Source: an uncultured Pseudoteredinibacter sp.
Lineage (GTDB): Bacteria; Pseudomonadota; Gammaproteobacteria; Pseudomonadales; Cellvibrionaceae
Direction of reading: 5' to 3'
Assembly: GCF_947502065.1 (NCBI RefSeq)
Contig: NZ_CANMYE010000005.1
Span: forward strand, 124,001 to 188,000
DNA: 64,000 bases
Numbering within the stretch: the first letter of the stretch is position 1; the number at the start of each line of letters is the position of its first letter. Of the stretch, positions 18,949 through 28,849 are shown one piece after another. The position numbers were made by a program, and so were the translations under genes. The notes under the pieces were generated by a model. The model saw only the letters and a program-made list of their open reading frames with translations, was not told where the DNA came from and ran no database searches.

Positions 18949-21900
18949 CTAAAATTTCTTGCTTACATCAAGATAAACGTAACGACCTCTGGCTGAATGA
19001 AGCGCCGGACTATAACCGCGAGAAGAATCAAACAATGGCGGTTCTTCATCAAATAGGTTGTTGGCACCCAAACGGATGTTGGTGTTATCTAATACGCCTT
19101 CTTCAAACTTGTAATTCACATAAGTATTTACAGTGGTCCAAGAAGGAATCTTTAGAATAATACTAGGGTCGTCATCTTGCTTAACGTCTGGGTCGTAAAC
19201 TTTACCCACATAACGAGCACTCAGACCCGCGCGCCAGTTGTCTTTTCTCCAGGTGACACTGGCTTTTGCACGCCAGCGTGGTGTGGCTTCATCTTGAATG
19301 CGTGAACCGCTACTGAAAGATGATACAGAGCCTGTAAGTAATGGATTGGAATCCACAGCAGCTTGAATCTCTTCAACCTGTGGGGAGGCCTCTTGATCCC
19401 ATTTTGCGATATAGGCACCATCAAACTTCAGTGTAAAGCTGCCGATACTGAATTCATCGGTGTCATAGGCAACACTAAAATCGGCCCCTTCAATTGTGCG
19501 AGGCTGTAGATTTAAGAAGGTATCATTGACATGCAAAAGCTGGCCAACGGCTGCTAAACTGGTGCCATTTGCTGCATTGTAAGCATCGATTTCAGCTTGA
19601 TCTTGAGCGGTAGCGGCTGCACGTATTACGTTAGGGTTACTGCTGCCGTTTAGGCGCATGATTTGATCAAGAATTAGGTGGTTATCGCGGCCGAATAAAC
19701 CAACCACACCTTCTTGCTCAATACGCCACCAATCAGCAGTAAAAACCAGGCCTTCAAGAGGTTCTACAACAAAGCCAAAGGTTAAGTTCTCAGACTCTTC
19801 ACTTTGTAGATCTTTGTTACCTAGGCGGCGAGTATTAATTGATTGCTGACAGGCATCAACATCTGACTCTGGCGTACCTGCAGCTTGACCGGCAGCGCAA
19901 CGCAAAAAGTCGCTCTGGTTATTATTGAAACGTTCCTGCACGGTTAGGTTCAGCGTTTCTAGGTTAGGAGCACGGAAGCCTTTAGAAAAAGCACTGCGAA
20001 CTTGCAACCAATCAGCAGGGCGCCAAGCTAGAGCAAACTTTGGTTTGACAATATCTTCGTCAACATCCGAGTAGCTTTCGGCGCGTACTGCGATTTGTGC
20101 ATCTAAGCTTTTAACTAAGGGGATATCCATACCCTCATTAACCATAGGCACTAGGAATTCTGCATAAGCGGAATAGACTTCACGAGCACCATAGGTGTCT
20201 GGGGTAGCACTAACACCCATAACATCACTGCTAAAGAACTCACCGCTAAGAGGGTGAGTAAAGGTTACTGTGCCATCAAGTAGTGGGTCACGATCATCAC
20301 GGTAGGTTTCGCGGCGCTGTTCTACACCAAAAGCGGCGCCAATATCACCGCCAGCCCAGCTCACTAAGTTAGGGGTGGAGGCCTTAAAATCTATACCGCT
20401 GATTTCGGTTTTGTTTTTGCGCTCTACATTAACGGTGAACTCAGAAGCGTCGCCACCGCTGCTTGGGTCGCCATTGGCTGGGTCGGCAAAGTTACCACCG
20501 GTAAATGGGTTATAAGCATCGGGTGTTGAGCGTGAAACCGCTTCGTAGAATTTACTGCGACTAACACTTAGCTGGCTATCTTCGGCTTTGGCAGCTGAAG
20601 TATAAGCGGCTGATTCCCAATCCCAGTCATCCCAAGTACCGCGGAAGCCTACAAGGAAGCGATGTGAATCACTTTCAGTGGCGATTTTACGTGGACCTGT
20701 ATCGTACAAACGTAAGCGATCAATTTTTACATCTAGTCCTTCTTCAGGCACATCATCTGTACTTAAACCTGCCAGGCGGTTCGGGTTACCAACAGCTCCA
20801 AATGGGTTGTAATAGGCCGTTTTTGGAATGTACATCTTGTTAACGTCAGAAATAACGTTAGGCCCGAAAAAGGTATCGTACTCAGATTCGTAGTACGAAG
20901 CTTCTGAAAATAGTTCTATCCCACTATCAAACTCATGGGTAAAGGTCGTAAAGAACTGGCGACGTTCTAGATTAGGAATGATCATACGGAGATCATTAAT
21001 GTTGTAACGCAGATCGCTATTCAGCGTACCGTCGTCGATTGCTAAGCCGTCTTTGTACTCCACCCCACCAGAGGCAGTATCTGGCTGAAGGTGAAAGCGT
21101 CCATCACTGCTGCGAGCAACACCAGAAACCCCAACCGGTGAAAAGCTACCGTCACTGTTAACGGTACCTAGATTAAATTGACCCCATGGAGTAAAAGTAG
21201 ACAGGTTTCTCAATGAGCTATCACCAACGAACAAGGCCGGGGTGCGGTCTGTATCGCGGTAATCACTGTTTTGGGTGTAATCAATTTCTTGGGCGGTTAC
21301 CCCAGAACGATTAAAGTCGCTGGCGAAGAAGGTTAGGTTGGAAGCGCCTTCGTTGAATTCGAAGCCACCGCGAAACTGAATAGAAGTCTCGCCTAAGCTA
21401 TCGGAATGTCCAGAGCCATAACGAGTTTTGATTTCAAAACCCTCATAGTCTGTATCGAGTACATAGTTAACAACACCGGCTACTGCATCGGTTCCATAAA
21501 TAGCGGCGGCACCATCGCGTAACACTTCAACGCGATCCAGCCCAGATGCTGGGATCATGGCGCTGTTAACGAATTGAATCGGTACGCCGTCACGAGTAGA
21601 AGAAGATGGGTTGAGCACCATGCGGCGACCATTTACGAGCACCAGGGTGCTGTCTGCTCCTAAGCCGCGAAGGTTGATGGAGGCTACATCGCCACGAACA
21701 TTGTTAGAGGAGGTGCCTTCGCTAGAGCTATTAAACTCTACCTGCCCGGCTTGGGGTAGTTCACCAATAAGCTCTTCGGTACTTAAAGCGCCAGCTAAAT
21801 CCAGGTCTTCTTTACTAAGCTGGCTAACAGGCAGGGCGCCGGCTATATCAACGCCTTTAATATGGGTTCCCGTAACAATAACTTCTTCTAGGGCTGCATT

Positions 21901-21972
21901 TTCTTGGGCTATTGCAGTCCCTGCACTTAAGCTTGCGATAATCGCAATACTTAAAGGATGCGGTTTAAACAT
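18949..21972 (-). CDS. TonB-dependent outer membrane receptor
   Basis: 1007 residues. A signal peptide (to about AIAQE) precedes a TonB box-like LEEVIVTGT, then a plug domain with INLRGLGADSTLVLVNGRR and VEVLRDGAAAIYGTDAVAGVVN, and a long barrel ending in YLDVSKKF with a terminal aromatic. It takes up a nutrient across the outer membrane using TonB energy. It has no N-terminal signalling extension. Genes for gamma-glutamyltransferases lie on both sides on the same strand, so gamma-glutamyl peptides or their products are possible substrates; that is inference from context only. Confidence 0.92.
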   Translation of the reverse strand: MFKPHPLSIAIIASLSAGTAIAQENAALEEVIVTGTHIKGVDIAGALPVSQLSKEDLDLAGALSTEELIGELPQAGQVEFNSSSEGTSSNNVRGDVASINLRGLGADSTLVLVNGRRMVLNPSSSTRDGVPIQFVNSAMIPASGLDRVEVLRDGAAAIYGTDAVAGVVNYVLDTDYEGFEIKTRYGSGHSDSLGETSIQFRGGFEFNEGASNLTFFASDFNRSGVTAQEIDYTQNSDYRDTDRTPALFVGDSSLRNLSTFTPWGQFNLGTVNSDGSFSPVGVSGVARSSDGRFHLQPDTASGGVEYKDGLAIDDGTLNSDLRYNINDLRMIIPNLERRQFFTTFTHEFDSGIELFSEASYYESEYDTFFGPNVISDVNKMYIPKTAYYNPFGAVGNPNRLAGLSTDDVPEEGLDVKIDRLRLYDTGPRKIATESDSHRFLVGFRGTWDDWDWESAAYTSAAKAEDSQLSVSRSKFYEAVSRSTPDAYNPFTGGNFADPANGDPSSGGDASEFTVNVERKNKTEISGIDFKASTPNLVSWAGGDIGAAFGVEQRRETYRDDRDPLLDGTVTFTHPLSGEFFSSDVMGVSATPDTYGAREVYSAYAEFLVPMVNEGMDIPLVKSLDAQIAVRAESYSDVDEDIVKPKFALAWRPADWLQVRSAFSKGFRAPNLETLNLTVQERFNNNQSDFLRCAAGQAAGTPESDVDACQQSINTRRLGNKDLQSEESENLTFGFVVEPLEGLVFTADWWRIEQEGVVGLFGRDNHLILDQIMRLNGSSNPNVIRAAATAQDQAEIDAYNAANGTSLAAVGQLLHVNDTFLNLQPRTIEGADFSVAYDTDEFSIGSFTLKFDGAYIAKWDQEASPQVEEIQAAVDSNPLLTGSVSSFSSGSRIQDEATPRWRAKASVTWRKDNWRAGLSARYVGKVYDPDVKQDDDPSIILKIPSWTTVNTYVNYKFEEGVLDNTNIRLGANNLFDEEPPLFDSSRGYSPALHSARGRYVYLDVSKKF

Positions 21973-22149
21973 ATGGACTCTCCGGTATAGTTAGCTCCAC
22001 TTATCGCGGGCTTTATTATTGTTCAGCATTATTGGATGACACTCTCACGCTGTTGCCATAGGCACTATTCAGCACCCTCATAGTAGCGCCTAGGAGTAAA
22101 CCAACTGCTGCAGCTATGTGCTAAGTTGTAACAGGATGTAAATGAATTG

Positions 22150-23916
22150 TTACAGTCCGATCGCCTTGGCCCCAGGACGACGGCTATCAGCGGCACCAAG
22201 CAATTGATTTCCTGTGATGGCAATCGATTGGGTGCTACCCATAGTGGCGCCAGCTTTTAGGCTATGCCCTTTGGCTTTCAACAAGGCCAAGGTATCTGGA
22301 CTAAAGCCTGGTTCATATTCCAGCTTATAGTCACGTTTCCCCCAGCCCTGGTGAATTCGAGGGTAGGCCGTCGCCTCGGCAATGTTCATTTGGTGATCCA
22401 CCACATTGGAAATTAACTGGGCAACAGTCGTGATAATACGTCGTCCACCAGGTGTACCAGTGGCAAGCACGGCTTTACCGTCTTTAAAGAGCAAGGTGGG
22501 TGATTGGGTGCTCTTGGTGCGCTTACCACCAGCGATGGCATTGGGCTCACGCTGCTGGTTTTTGTAAACATGGCTGGGGCGGATAACAAAATTATTAATC
22601 TGATTATTCATCAGAATACCGGTGCCTTTAATGGTGACACCCGAGCCAAAGGAAGCGCTGAGGGTGTAAGTATTAGAAACCACATTGCCTTCACTGTCAG
22701 CGATTGAGTAGTGAGTGGTATCTGGGCCGGGAGCAGGCCCTTGTAACACACTAGCTTTTACTTTGCGTGCGTCGCTAGCTTTGTTCAGATTTATGCTCTC
22801 GCTATGTTGCTTGGCCAGAGATTTGTCCAGTAGCTGCTCAACCGGAATATCACTGAAGCGCGGATCACCTAAATACTTAAATCGATCAGCATAAGAGCGC
22901 TTCATGGCCTCCGATAAAATATGGAGGTTTTCTGCTGAGCCGGCACCCATTTTACGGATATCAAAATTTTCAAGAATATTTAGAATCTGCAGTAAAGGCA
23001 GGCCACCTGCTGGTGGAGGCATGGTAAGTACTTGATGATCGCGATAAGAAGTCTGTAATGGTTTGACTAAGCGAGCCTGATAGCTTTCTAGATCTTGCGT
23101 TTGAAAATAACCTCCGTTGGCTTGCATATCTTTAACAAGACTGTCAGCAATGTCTCCTTGGTAGAAGGCATCGGCGCCATGCTTGGCAATTTTTTCTAAA
23201 GATTTTGCTAGATCTTCCTGAACAAACCTTTCACCTGCTTCCATATAGCCGCTACAGTTTTTGAAAAAAATTCGGCAGCTTTCGGCGTTTTGGATGAGCA
23301 CTGAGGATTTTGCTTTGAGGGCCCAAGCGAGATCATGGCTTACCGTTATACCTTCGCGAGCCAGCTTAACAGCAGGCTTAAGTAGATCTGCCCAAGGTAA
23401 TTTACCTTGAGCCTGGTGGGCAGCGAACAAGCCTGCAACGGTGCCAGGCACCGTAGAGGCAGTATGACCGAGTTTGGTTTTACTGCGGTTTACTTTGCCA
23501 TCTTTGATAAAGTCGTCAGATGTGACTGAGGAGGGGGCTTCACCGCGATAGTCGATAGCCTGGGTGTCTCCGCTTTTTGCGGAGTGCATTAGCATAAAGC
23601 CACCGCCGCCTAGGTTGCCGGCTCTTGGGAGAGTAACGGCAAGCGCAAAGCCTACGGCAACAGCAGCATCAACAGCATTGCCGCCTTTCGCTAAAATATC
23701 CCGCCCGACTTCACTGGCAGTAATATTTTGGCTAACAACCATACCTCGCTTGCCAATAACAGGGTGGTGGACACTATCGTAGCGTAAAATATAGCTAGAG
23801 CTTTTTTCTTGGCTTGGTGGCCAACTCAGTGTCTGATCGGCTGCCGCGCTGTGTTGGAATGGAATCACGCTGCAACTACTAGCGGCGATAAGGCAATTAA
23901 GGATGGTCTTTTTCAT
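22150..23916 (-). CDS. Gamma-glutamyltransferase family protein, divergent (GGT2)
   Basis: 588 residues from the ATG at 23916, which has GGGGAG before it; an upstream in-frame start at 23970 would add 18 residues and hide the signal peptide. Exported (signal ends near HSAAADQ). The catalytic Thr400 (PDTTHYSI) and Arg124 are kept, as is GlyGly490-491. The position equal to E. coli Asp433, which holds the substrate amino group, is Asn442 (NNQINNF), and the Ser-Ser pair is Ser469-Thr470 (RTKSTQSPT). These changes suggest an altered acyl donor. It lies between the phytase and a TonB receptor and may share their transcript. Confidence 0.9.
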   Translation of the reverse strand: MKKTILNCLIAASSCSVIPFQHSAAADQTLSWPPSQEKSSSYILRYDSVHHPVIGKRGMVVSQNITASEVGRDILAKGGNAVDAAVAVGFALAVTLPRAGNLGGGGFMLMHSAKSGDTQAIDYRGEAPSSVTSDDFIKDGKVNRSKTKLGHTASTVPGTVAGLFAAHQAQGKLPWADLLKPAVKLAREGITVSHDLAWALKAKSSVLIQNAESCRIFFKNCSGYMEAGERFVQEDLAKSLEKIAKHGADAFYQGDIADSLVKDMQANGGYFQTQDLESYQARLVKPLQTSYRDHQVLTMPPPAGGLPLLQILNILENFDIRKMGAGSAENLHILSEAMKRSYADRFKYLGDPRFSDIPVEQLLDKSLAKQHSESINLNKASDARKVKASVLQGPAPGPDTTHYSIADSEGNVVSNTYTLSASFGSGVTIKGTGILMNNQINNFVIRPSHVYKNQQREPNAIAGGKRTKSTQSPTLLFKDGKAVLATGTPGGRRIITTVAQLISNVVDHQMNIAEATAYPRIHQGWGKRDYKLEYEPGFSPDTLALLKAKGHSLKAGATMGSTQSIAITGNQLLGAADSRRPGAKAIGL

Positions 23917-23983
23917 AATAGCTCCCCAGGGCGAATAGCTTACGCTACAAGTTTTCAGAGAAGGGAACAAGCGAGGAAAGTGG

Positions 23984-24014
23984 CCATTTTGTTAACCTCA
24001 AGTTAACAAAATGG
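23984..24014. repeat. 31-bp perfect inverted repeat between phytase and GGT2
   Basis: Two 13-base arms (CCATTTTGTTAAC and complement) around a 5-base loop, in the 130-bp gap between the phytase stop and GGT2 start on the minus strand. There is no T run after it on either strand. It could be an intercistronic RNA hairpin or an operator; each arm contains GTTAAC. Confidence 0.6.
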
Positions 24015-24045
24015 CGGAGGTGGTACTAAGTGTGGAGCTGCTGTG

Positions 24046-25941
24046 CTATTGCAGCTTTAGGGCTTCACGAATTGCAGACCAAGAGAGTAATTTGAAGTTT
24101 TGTGGCTCGCTCGGTAGTACATTATGCCCATCCTGTACGACCAGTAGGCCTTCGCTGAACTTACCCCCTAAGTTGGCGCTCGTGACATGGAGGCCATCAG
24201 TTTCTGATGCTCCATCTAACCCAGCTAATGGATCCATGGAAATTTTAAATGATCCACGATACTCGAAAGGCGCAAGCGTATCGTAAACGGCATAGCTATT
24301 ATTACCCTGGCTAGAAACCACTAAGTAGTCTCTATCTTTGCCTTGATAGATAGCCATTCCTTCAACGTCATCTTTCAGTGGGCCACCCACTTTATGGATA
24401 AGCTCAGCTTGGCTTTGACTTTCGGGCTTGCTATCAATTACCCAAATGCCCACGTCTTCTTCACCCATAAAGAGGCGCTGCTGCTTCTCATCAACGGCGC
24501 AACCTTCAGGCTGGCCTGGAAGGCTAAATTCACGGCTCAGTTGCCCTGTCATATTGCGGCTTGAGCCGCCGATTAAGTATTGCTGGTAAAGGCCGCTTTT
24601 ATCATTGGCCAAAACGTAAGCTTTACCATCTGTTTGGAACATGCAAAGTCCATAAATTTCATGCATGGATGTGGCAATCTGGCCGGCCTCACGCACAACT
24701 CCATCTGAGGAAATCTGAAACATAGCAATGCTATTATTATCGCGTAGGCTTGCAGCAGCGATATCAGATTTACCGTCATTCAATGGTACCTGATAGACGA
24801 TATCGACATTATTCAAGCGGCCAGTACGTAAGAACTGTTGTTCCTTCCCGTCTAAGCTATAGCTATGCAAGCCGGCAGTTTTATTGGTACCTAAGATTAG
24901 CGAGTCAGTGGGTGAGCTTTGGTTTACCCAAATGGCTGGATCATCAGCGACATCTCCATAACGGGGCATCGCCTGAGTTTCGCCGTCTGCTTTAAGCTGT
25001 GGCATGTTCGCGGCACTGTGGTTTTTTAATTCGATATTGTCGTGCCATAAATAGACTTGGCCCTGCTCATCTACACTTGCAAGCTTAAGCTGCTCTTCGT
25101 CTTGAGCGAGAGCTAGCTGTTCAGCCTCGGCGGCACCAGCAAGTTGGTAGCGAGCTTTAAACTCACCATCAATCACTAAAGTAACGCTGCCCTCAATTGT
25201 AGAAAGAGCAGCAAAGCCACCATCGATTGCACTGATAGCGCTAATATCTGTTCCAAGAATGCCATCCCAAGCACTGGTCAAAGCGATGAGCTCACGGCCA
25301 CTTTCAGCTTCGGGCTCAGCTTCATAGGCCCACACGCCGGTAGATTCTTCACTTACATAAAGAACTTGTTCGCTATCATCGACTGCACAATAGCTTCCAG
25401 GCGCTGTCGTAAACTTGCGGACCTGTTGAGATGGGCCGCGATCGTTAATTAACCACTGCTGCGCCCGGCCCTCGCCATCCAAATAAAAAGCAAAAAGCTG
25501 TTGCTCAAACTCATTTAAGCACAAACCATCAATATTAAATCCAGGGCTAGCAAAGCGGTTGAGCTCACGAATTTCTTCGTCGACTTGGGTAAATAGAATA
25601 GGAGTATTCTTATTTTTGTCGACTATTAGCAAGCGAAGAAACCCACCTGGCTTGCGAAAGTCAGCCAATTCAAACTTCCCTTGTATTTCTTGAAGTGTGC
25701 TTCCAGACTTATCCAATAAACGCAAACCAAAAGATTCACTAATAGCGATCGTGTAATTATCAAGAGGAATAATTTGTTGGGCGGATTCTACGGTATAGCT
25801 GGCCGCTACCTCAGTGTTTTCCTGCTTAATATTGGATTTTCGTGGCTCAGAATGTTCGGCACAAGCGATCAATCCAAACAAAGCTATGGTGGAGGCGAGG
25901 GTTTTGTTAAAGCTGTTTTTGTACATCATCAATTTATGCAT
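24046..25941 (-). CDS. Beta-propeller phytase lipoprotein with extra N-terminal propeller-like domain
   Basis: 631 residues. A lipoprotein signal is clear: LFGLIAC with Cys27. Residues about 45-310 form a degenerate propeller-like domain. Residues about 326-631 form the catalytic beta-propeller phytase: RYGDVADDPAIWVN, GTNKTAGLHSYSLDG, NNVDI, EIYGLCMF, DDVEGMAIY, and DGLHV near the end, rich in calcium-binding acidic residues. It releases phosphate from phytate outside the cell or at the outer membrane. It follows a TonB receptor by 73 bp on the same strand, and a Pho-box-like site lies upstream of that receptor, so phosphate control is likely. An ATG four codons later is an alternative start. 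Confidence 0.93.
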   Translation of the reverse strand: MHKLMMYKNSFNKTLASTIALFGLIACAEHSEPRKSNIKQENTEVAASYTVESAQQIIPLDNYTIAISESFGLRLLDKSGSTLQEIQGKFELADFRKPGGFLRLLIVDKNKNTPILFTQVDEEIRELNRFASPGFNIDGLCLNEFEQQLFAFYLDGEGRAQQWLINDRGPSQQVRKFTTAPGSYCAVDDSEQVLYVSEESTGVWAYEAEPEAESGRELIALTSAWDGILGTDISAISAIDGGFAALSTIEGSVTLVIDGEFKARYQLAGAAEAEQLALAQDEEQLKLASVDEQGQVYLWHDNIELKNHSAANMPQLKADGETQAMPRYGDVADDPAIWVNQSSPTDSLILGTNKTAGLHSYSLDGKEQQFLRTGRLNNVDIVYQVPLNDGKSDIAAASLRDNNSIAMFQISSDGVVREAGQIATSMHEIYGLCMFQTDGKAYVLANDKSGLYQQYLIGGSSRNMTGQLSREFSLPGQPEGCAVDEKQQRLFMGEEDVGIWVIDSKPESQSQAELIHKVGGPLKDDVEGMAIYQGKDRDYLVVSSQGNNSYAVYDTLAPFEYRGSFKISMDPLAGLDGASETDGLHVTSANLGGKFSEGLLVVQDGHNVLPSEPQNFKLLSWSAIREALKLQ

Positions 25942-26014
25942 AGTATTCTACTTAAAGTTAGCAGTGCCACCCAGCTATAGGGGGGCTGGGCAACACTACT
26001 AAAAACTGGACTAA

Positions 26015-28564
26015 TTAAAAATTAGTAATTGTGGCGCCTAGTTTAAAGGTCGGACCGTAATCTTCGTATTGTGCATTCCAACGAGGCTGGCTTACGTAAG
26101 CGTAAAACGGCTCATCATTGATATTAATGGCTTCAAAAAACACTTGGATATTGTCTTTGATGAAGTAGCGTGCGCTAAAATCAAGCTGAAAGTGGTCGTC
26201 GACAATGATATCGTTAACGGGGCTTTCGGCATTAATTTCATCAAGGTAATCAGACTTGTAGTTTGCAGCTAGGCGTAAACTTAATTTGTCACTATCGTAA
26301 CCGACGGTAAAGTTTCCGGTAGTATCTGACTGCTGTGGTAGTCGAATAGTGCGAGAGCCTTCGATGGTGTCAATCTCGGCATCAGATTCTGCCAATGTTA
26401 AGTTGGCAGAAAGTAGTAGGCCATTAAAAGGTTCTGGCAACTCACTGAGTTGTTTAGACCAGGCGAATTCAACACCATAGAGCTTTGCGTCTTTACCATT
26501 CAGCGCGATTTCGGCTTCTTCGATGTTTTCAAATCCACTCAGTTGATCTGTAATGGTGTCATAAATAAAAGTATCGATATCTTTATAAAATGCGAATGCT
26601 GAAACAACACCGGCAAAACCCATATAGTGCTCAATACCTACATCTAAGTTGCTGCTCTCCCAGGGTTTAAGTTGGGGGTTTCCGAACTCACCTTTTTCAC
26701 CATCGTCTTCCAAAATATAACCGGGGCGAGCTTGTTCGAAAGTAGGGCGAACCACTGAGTTGGTCCATGCGGCACGAAGTTGAGTATTGTCATTAACGAT
26801 ATAGCGTAAATGCAGCGCGGGTAGAAAATGAGAGTCGCTGCGGCTAGCTTGACGCGCTGTGATTTGCTGATCGTCCTCAGCGTCGTCATCATAGGCAAAG
26901 CCATTCGCTTTGAAGTCAACCTCTTGATAACGTGCACCAAAGACTAAGCGTAGATCCTCAATATCCATGGTGGCCATGGCATAGACAGCTTGCAGATCTT
27001 CTTCAACTACCCAATCACCTGCGTTAGACTCTTCAATATTGAGTTCGCGCTCCTGATTTTGTGCAGCGGCCAGTACTGCCGAAGAGTCAATGCCTGGGCC
27101 AAAACGCTGAAGTTTGTAATTGATATCACTATTAGCAAAATCACTTAAAGGATTGAGCATTTCCTCGATTTCACTGACGGTTTCGTCGACCTGTTTTTCT
27201 CTTTGGCTAAATTTGGCACCGAATTTAATTTCTGTTGGGTAAGCGCCTAGCTTAATATCTTTAGATATATCAAGCTTAAAGCTGCTAGCTTCGTCTTCAG
27301 CTTGTGCTTTGGAGAGCTCAACAGATTCTAAAAAATATAAGTTTGGGTTGTAGAATGAATCGGGTGCAATTAGCTTTGGTTGCTGAGAGTCTTCAAAGCC
27401 AATATCTCCTTCAATATTAGCCACGAATTTAGCTTCGGAGATATGTTCTGGTTCTACTTCTTCTGATTTACTGTAGCCCAGGTTGTATTCTATGGTCCAG
27501 TCATTGGCCTTGTATTCTCCGCCGAATACTGTCGAAAATATCTTTTGGGTTTCTAGGCGTTGTTTCAACTCACGCACAGCGATAGGGCGGTCTTCAAATT
27601 CATTGCCTTCGCCATCTATGTAGTCATCTTCTTTTAAGCTGCCCAGCTCTCCTGGCGCGAGAGGATCTTCGAATTCAATAATATTGGCTAGACGCTGCTC
27701 GGTATCGGTATATTCACTAAATAAATTTCGCAGAAATATTTGATGGTTTTCACTAATTTTATAATCGATATTAAAAGCGGCCCCTAAGCGCTCGCGTTCA
27801 ATTGCATAATTACGTTGCTCAAACTCTTCTAGTTTGGCTTCGCCCTCTTCAATTTCCCACTTACCACCAGTCTCACTGTTATTAGAACCAAACTCACGGT
27901 CAAACCAACTGACAGCGCCCGCAATGGCAAGATTGTCGCTACCCTTACCAACGCTAAAAATATTGCTAATGCTGGCTGCAAGTTTAGGGCTGCTTTCACC
28001 GCTAAGGTCATCGTAGCTACCTTCGCTGCTTAAAGAGTAGAACAGGCCATCGCGATCGAAACCAGAAACACTTTTAACTTCAACAGAGCCGCCGATGGCA
28101 TCAGGATCCATATCCGGGGTTATGGATTTTGTGACCTCTAAAGTTTCAACGAGATCAGCAGGGATGACATCTAAAGCTACCGCGCGACGATCAGACTCTG
28201 GTGACGGGGTGCTCATGCCGTTGATACTGACAGAGTTTAAGTCAGCAGAAAGACCCCGCACACTGACGAAGCGGCCTTCACCTTGGTCACGCTCAATGGA
28301 AACACCCGGCACACGCTGCAAAGCTTCAGAAACATTAGTATCGGGTAATTTCCCAATAGAGTCGGCACTGACAATACTTTTGATATTATCGGCCATGCGC
28401 TGCTTTTCGAGCGCGCGATTCAAACTTGCGGCATTACCGAAAACGATAATTTCTTCTAACTTTTCGCTGTCTTGAGCAAAACTTAGATTGCTTGCGCCGA
28501 TTGTTGCTGTAATCGCCAGAGCAAGCTGACTGTGTTTAAAGACTTTGCGTACTACTGTGGCCAT
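26015..28564 (-). CDS. TonB-dependent receptor, phytase-linked
   Basis: 849 residues from the ATG at 28564, preceded by AGGGGAG; in-frame codons reach 28729 but lack a signal peptide and would run through the promoter region. Signal peptide to about SFAQD, TonB box-like LEEIIVFG, plug with LPDTNVSEALQRVPGVSIER and VSVRGLSADLNSVSING, barrel ending in KLGATITNF with terminal Phe. It resembles the large Xanthomonas/Caulobacter-type receptor group. Direct linkage to phytase suggests import of phytate or a lower inositol phosphate. First gene of the operon. Confidence 0.92.
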   Translation of the reverse strand: MATVVRKVFKHSQLALAITATIGASNLSFAQDSEKLEEIIVFGNAASLNRALEKQRMADNIKSIVSADSIGKLPDTNVSEALQRVPGVSIERDQGEGRFVSVRGLSADLNSVSINGMSTPSPESDRRAVALDVIPADLVETLEVTKSITPDMDPDAIGGSVEVKSVSGFDRDGLFYSLSSEGSYDDLSGESSPKLAASISNIFSVGKGSDNLAIAGAVSWFDREFGSNNSETGGKWEIEEGEAKLEEFEQRNYAIERERLGAAFNIDYKISENHQIFLRNLFSEYTDTEQRLANIIEFEDPLAPGELGSLKEDDYIDGEGNEFEDRPIAVRELKQRLETQKIFSTVFGGEYKANDWTIEYNLGYSKSEEVEPEHISEAKFVANIEGDIGFEDSQQPKLIAPDSFYNPNLYFLESVELSKAQAEDEASSFKLDISKDIKLGAYPTEIKFGAKFSQREKQVDETVSEIEEMLNPLSDFANSDINYKLQRFGPGIDSSAVLAAAQNQERELNIEESNAGDWVVEEDLQAVYAMATMDIEDLRLVFGARYQEVDFKANGFAYDDDAEDDQQITARQASRSDSHFLPALHLRYIVNDNTQLRAAWTNSVVRPTFEQARPGYILEDDGEKGEFGNPQLKPWESSNLDVGIEHYMGFAGVVSAFAFYKDIDTFIYDTITDQLSGFENIEEAEIALNGKDAKLYGVEFAWSKQLSELPEPFNGLLLSANLTLAESDAEIDTIEGSRTIRLPQQSDTTGNFTVGYDSDKLSLRLAANYKSDYLDEINAESPVNDIIVDDHFQLDFSARYFIKDNIQVFFEAININDEPFYAYVSQPRWNAQYEDYGPTFKLGATITNF

Positions 28565-28620
28565 GGTGGCTCCCCTTAAATAAAGTCCCGAAGGAATTGG
28601 GGCGAACCTTAGAAAGTCTA

Positions 28621-28639
28621 TGTGACAGATTAGTGACGT
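28621..28639 (-). promoter_or_regulatory. Pho-box-like site upstream of the phytase-linked TonB receptor
   Basis: On the minus strand the site reads as two half-sites 11 bp apart, CGTCAC then CTGTCAC, and matches 15 of 19 positions of the E. coli Pho box as I remember it. It ends 56 bp before the receptor ATG, with a weak -10-like TAAGGT about nine bases downstream. PhoB binding would induce the operon in phosphate starvation. Confidence 0.65.
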
Positions 28640-28849
28640 CAAGCCGTCGAAAGGCTGTACTCTCAATATTATGGGCATCGAAACGCTTATTTTGTAAGCA
28701 GCTTGAGCTTTTAGGACTACGGCAATCACTTAAAACACGATCTTTCCTAACGCCAGAGCAGTATAAATAGCCTTTTTCGTAAAAGAAAATCCAAAAAATC
28801 TCAATTTCTATGAGCTAATGAGCAGAGCTAAAGATTGGACGGTTACTTG

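Noticed and set aside
22126..22154. TTGTAAC and GTTACA arms near the GGT2 stop
   Set aside because: Short arms with a long AT-rich spacer overlapping a stop codon; no consensus or position that supports an operator.
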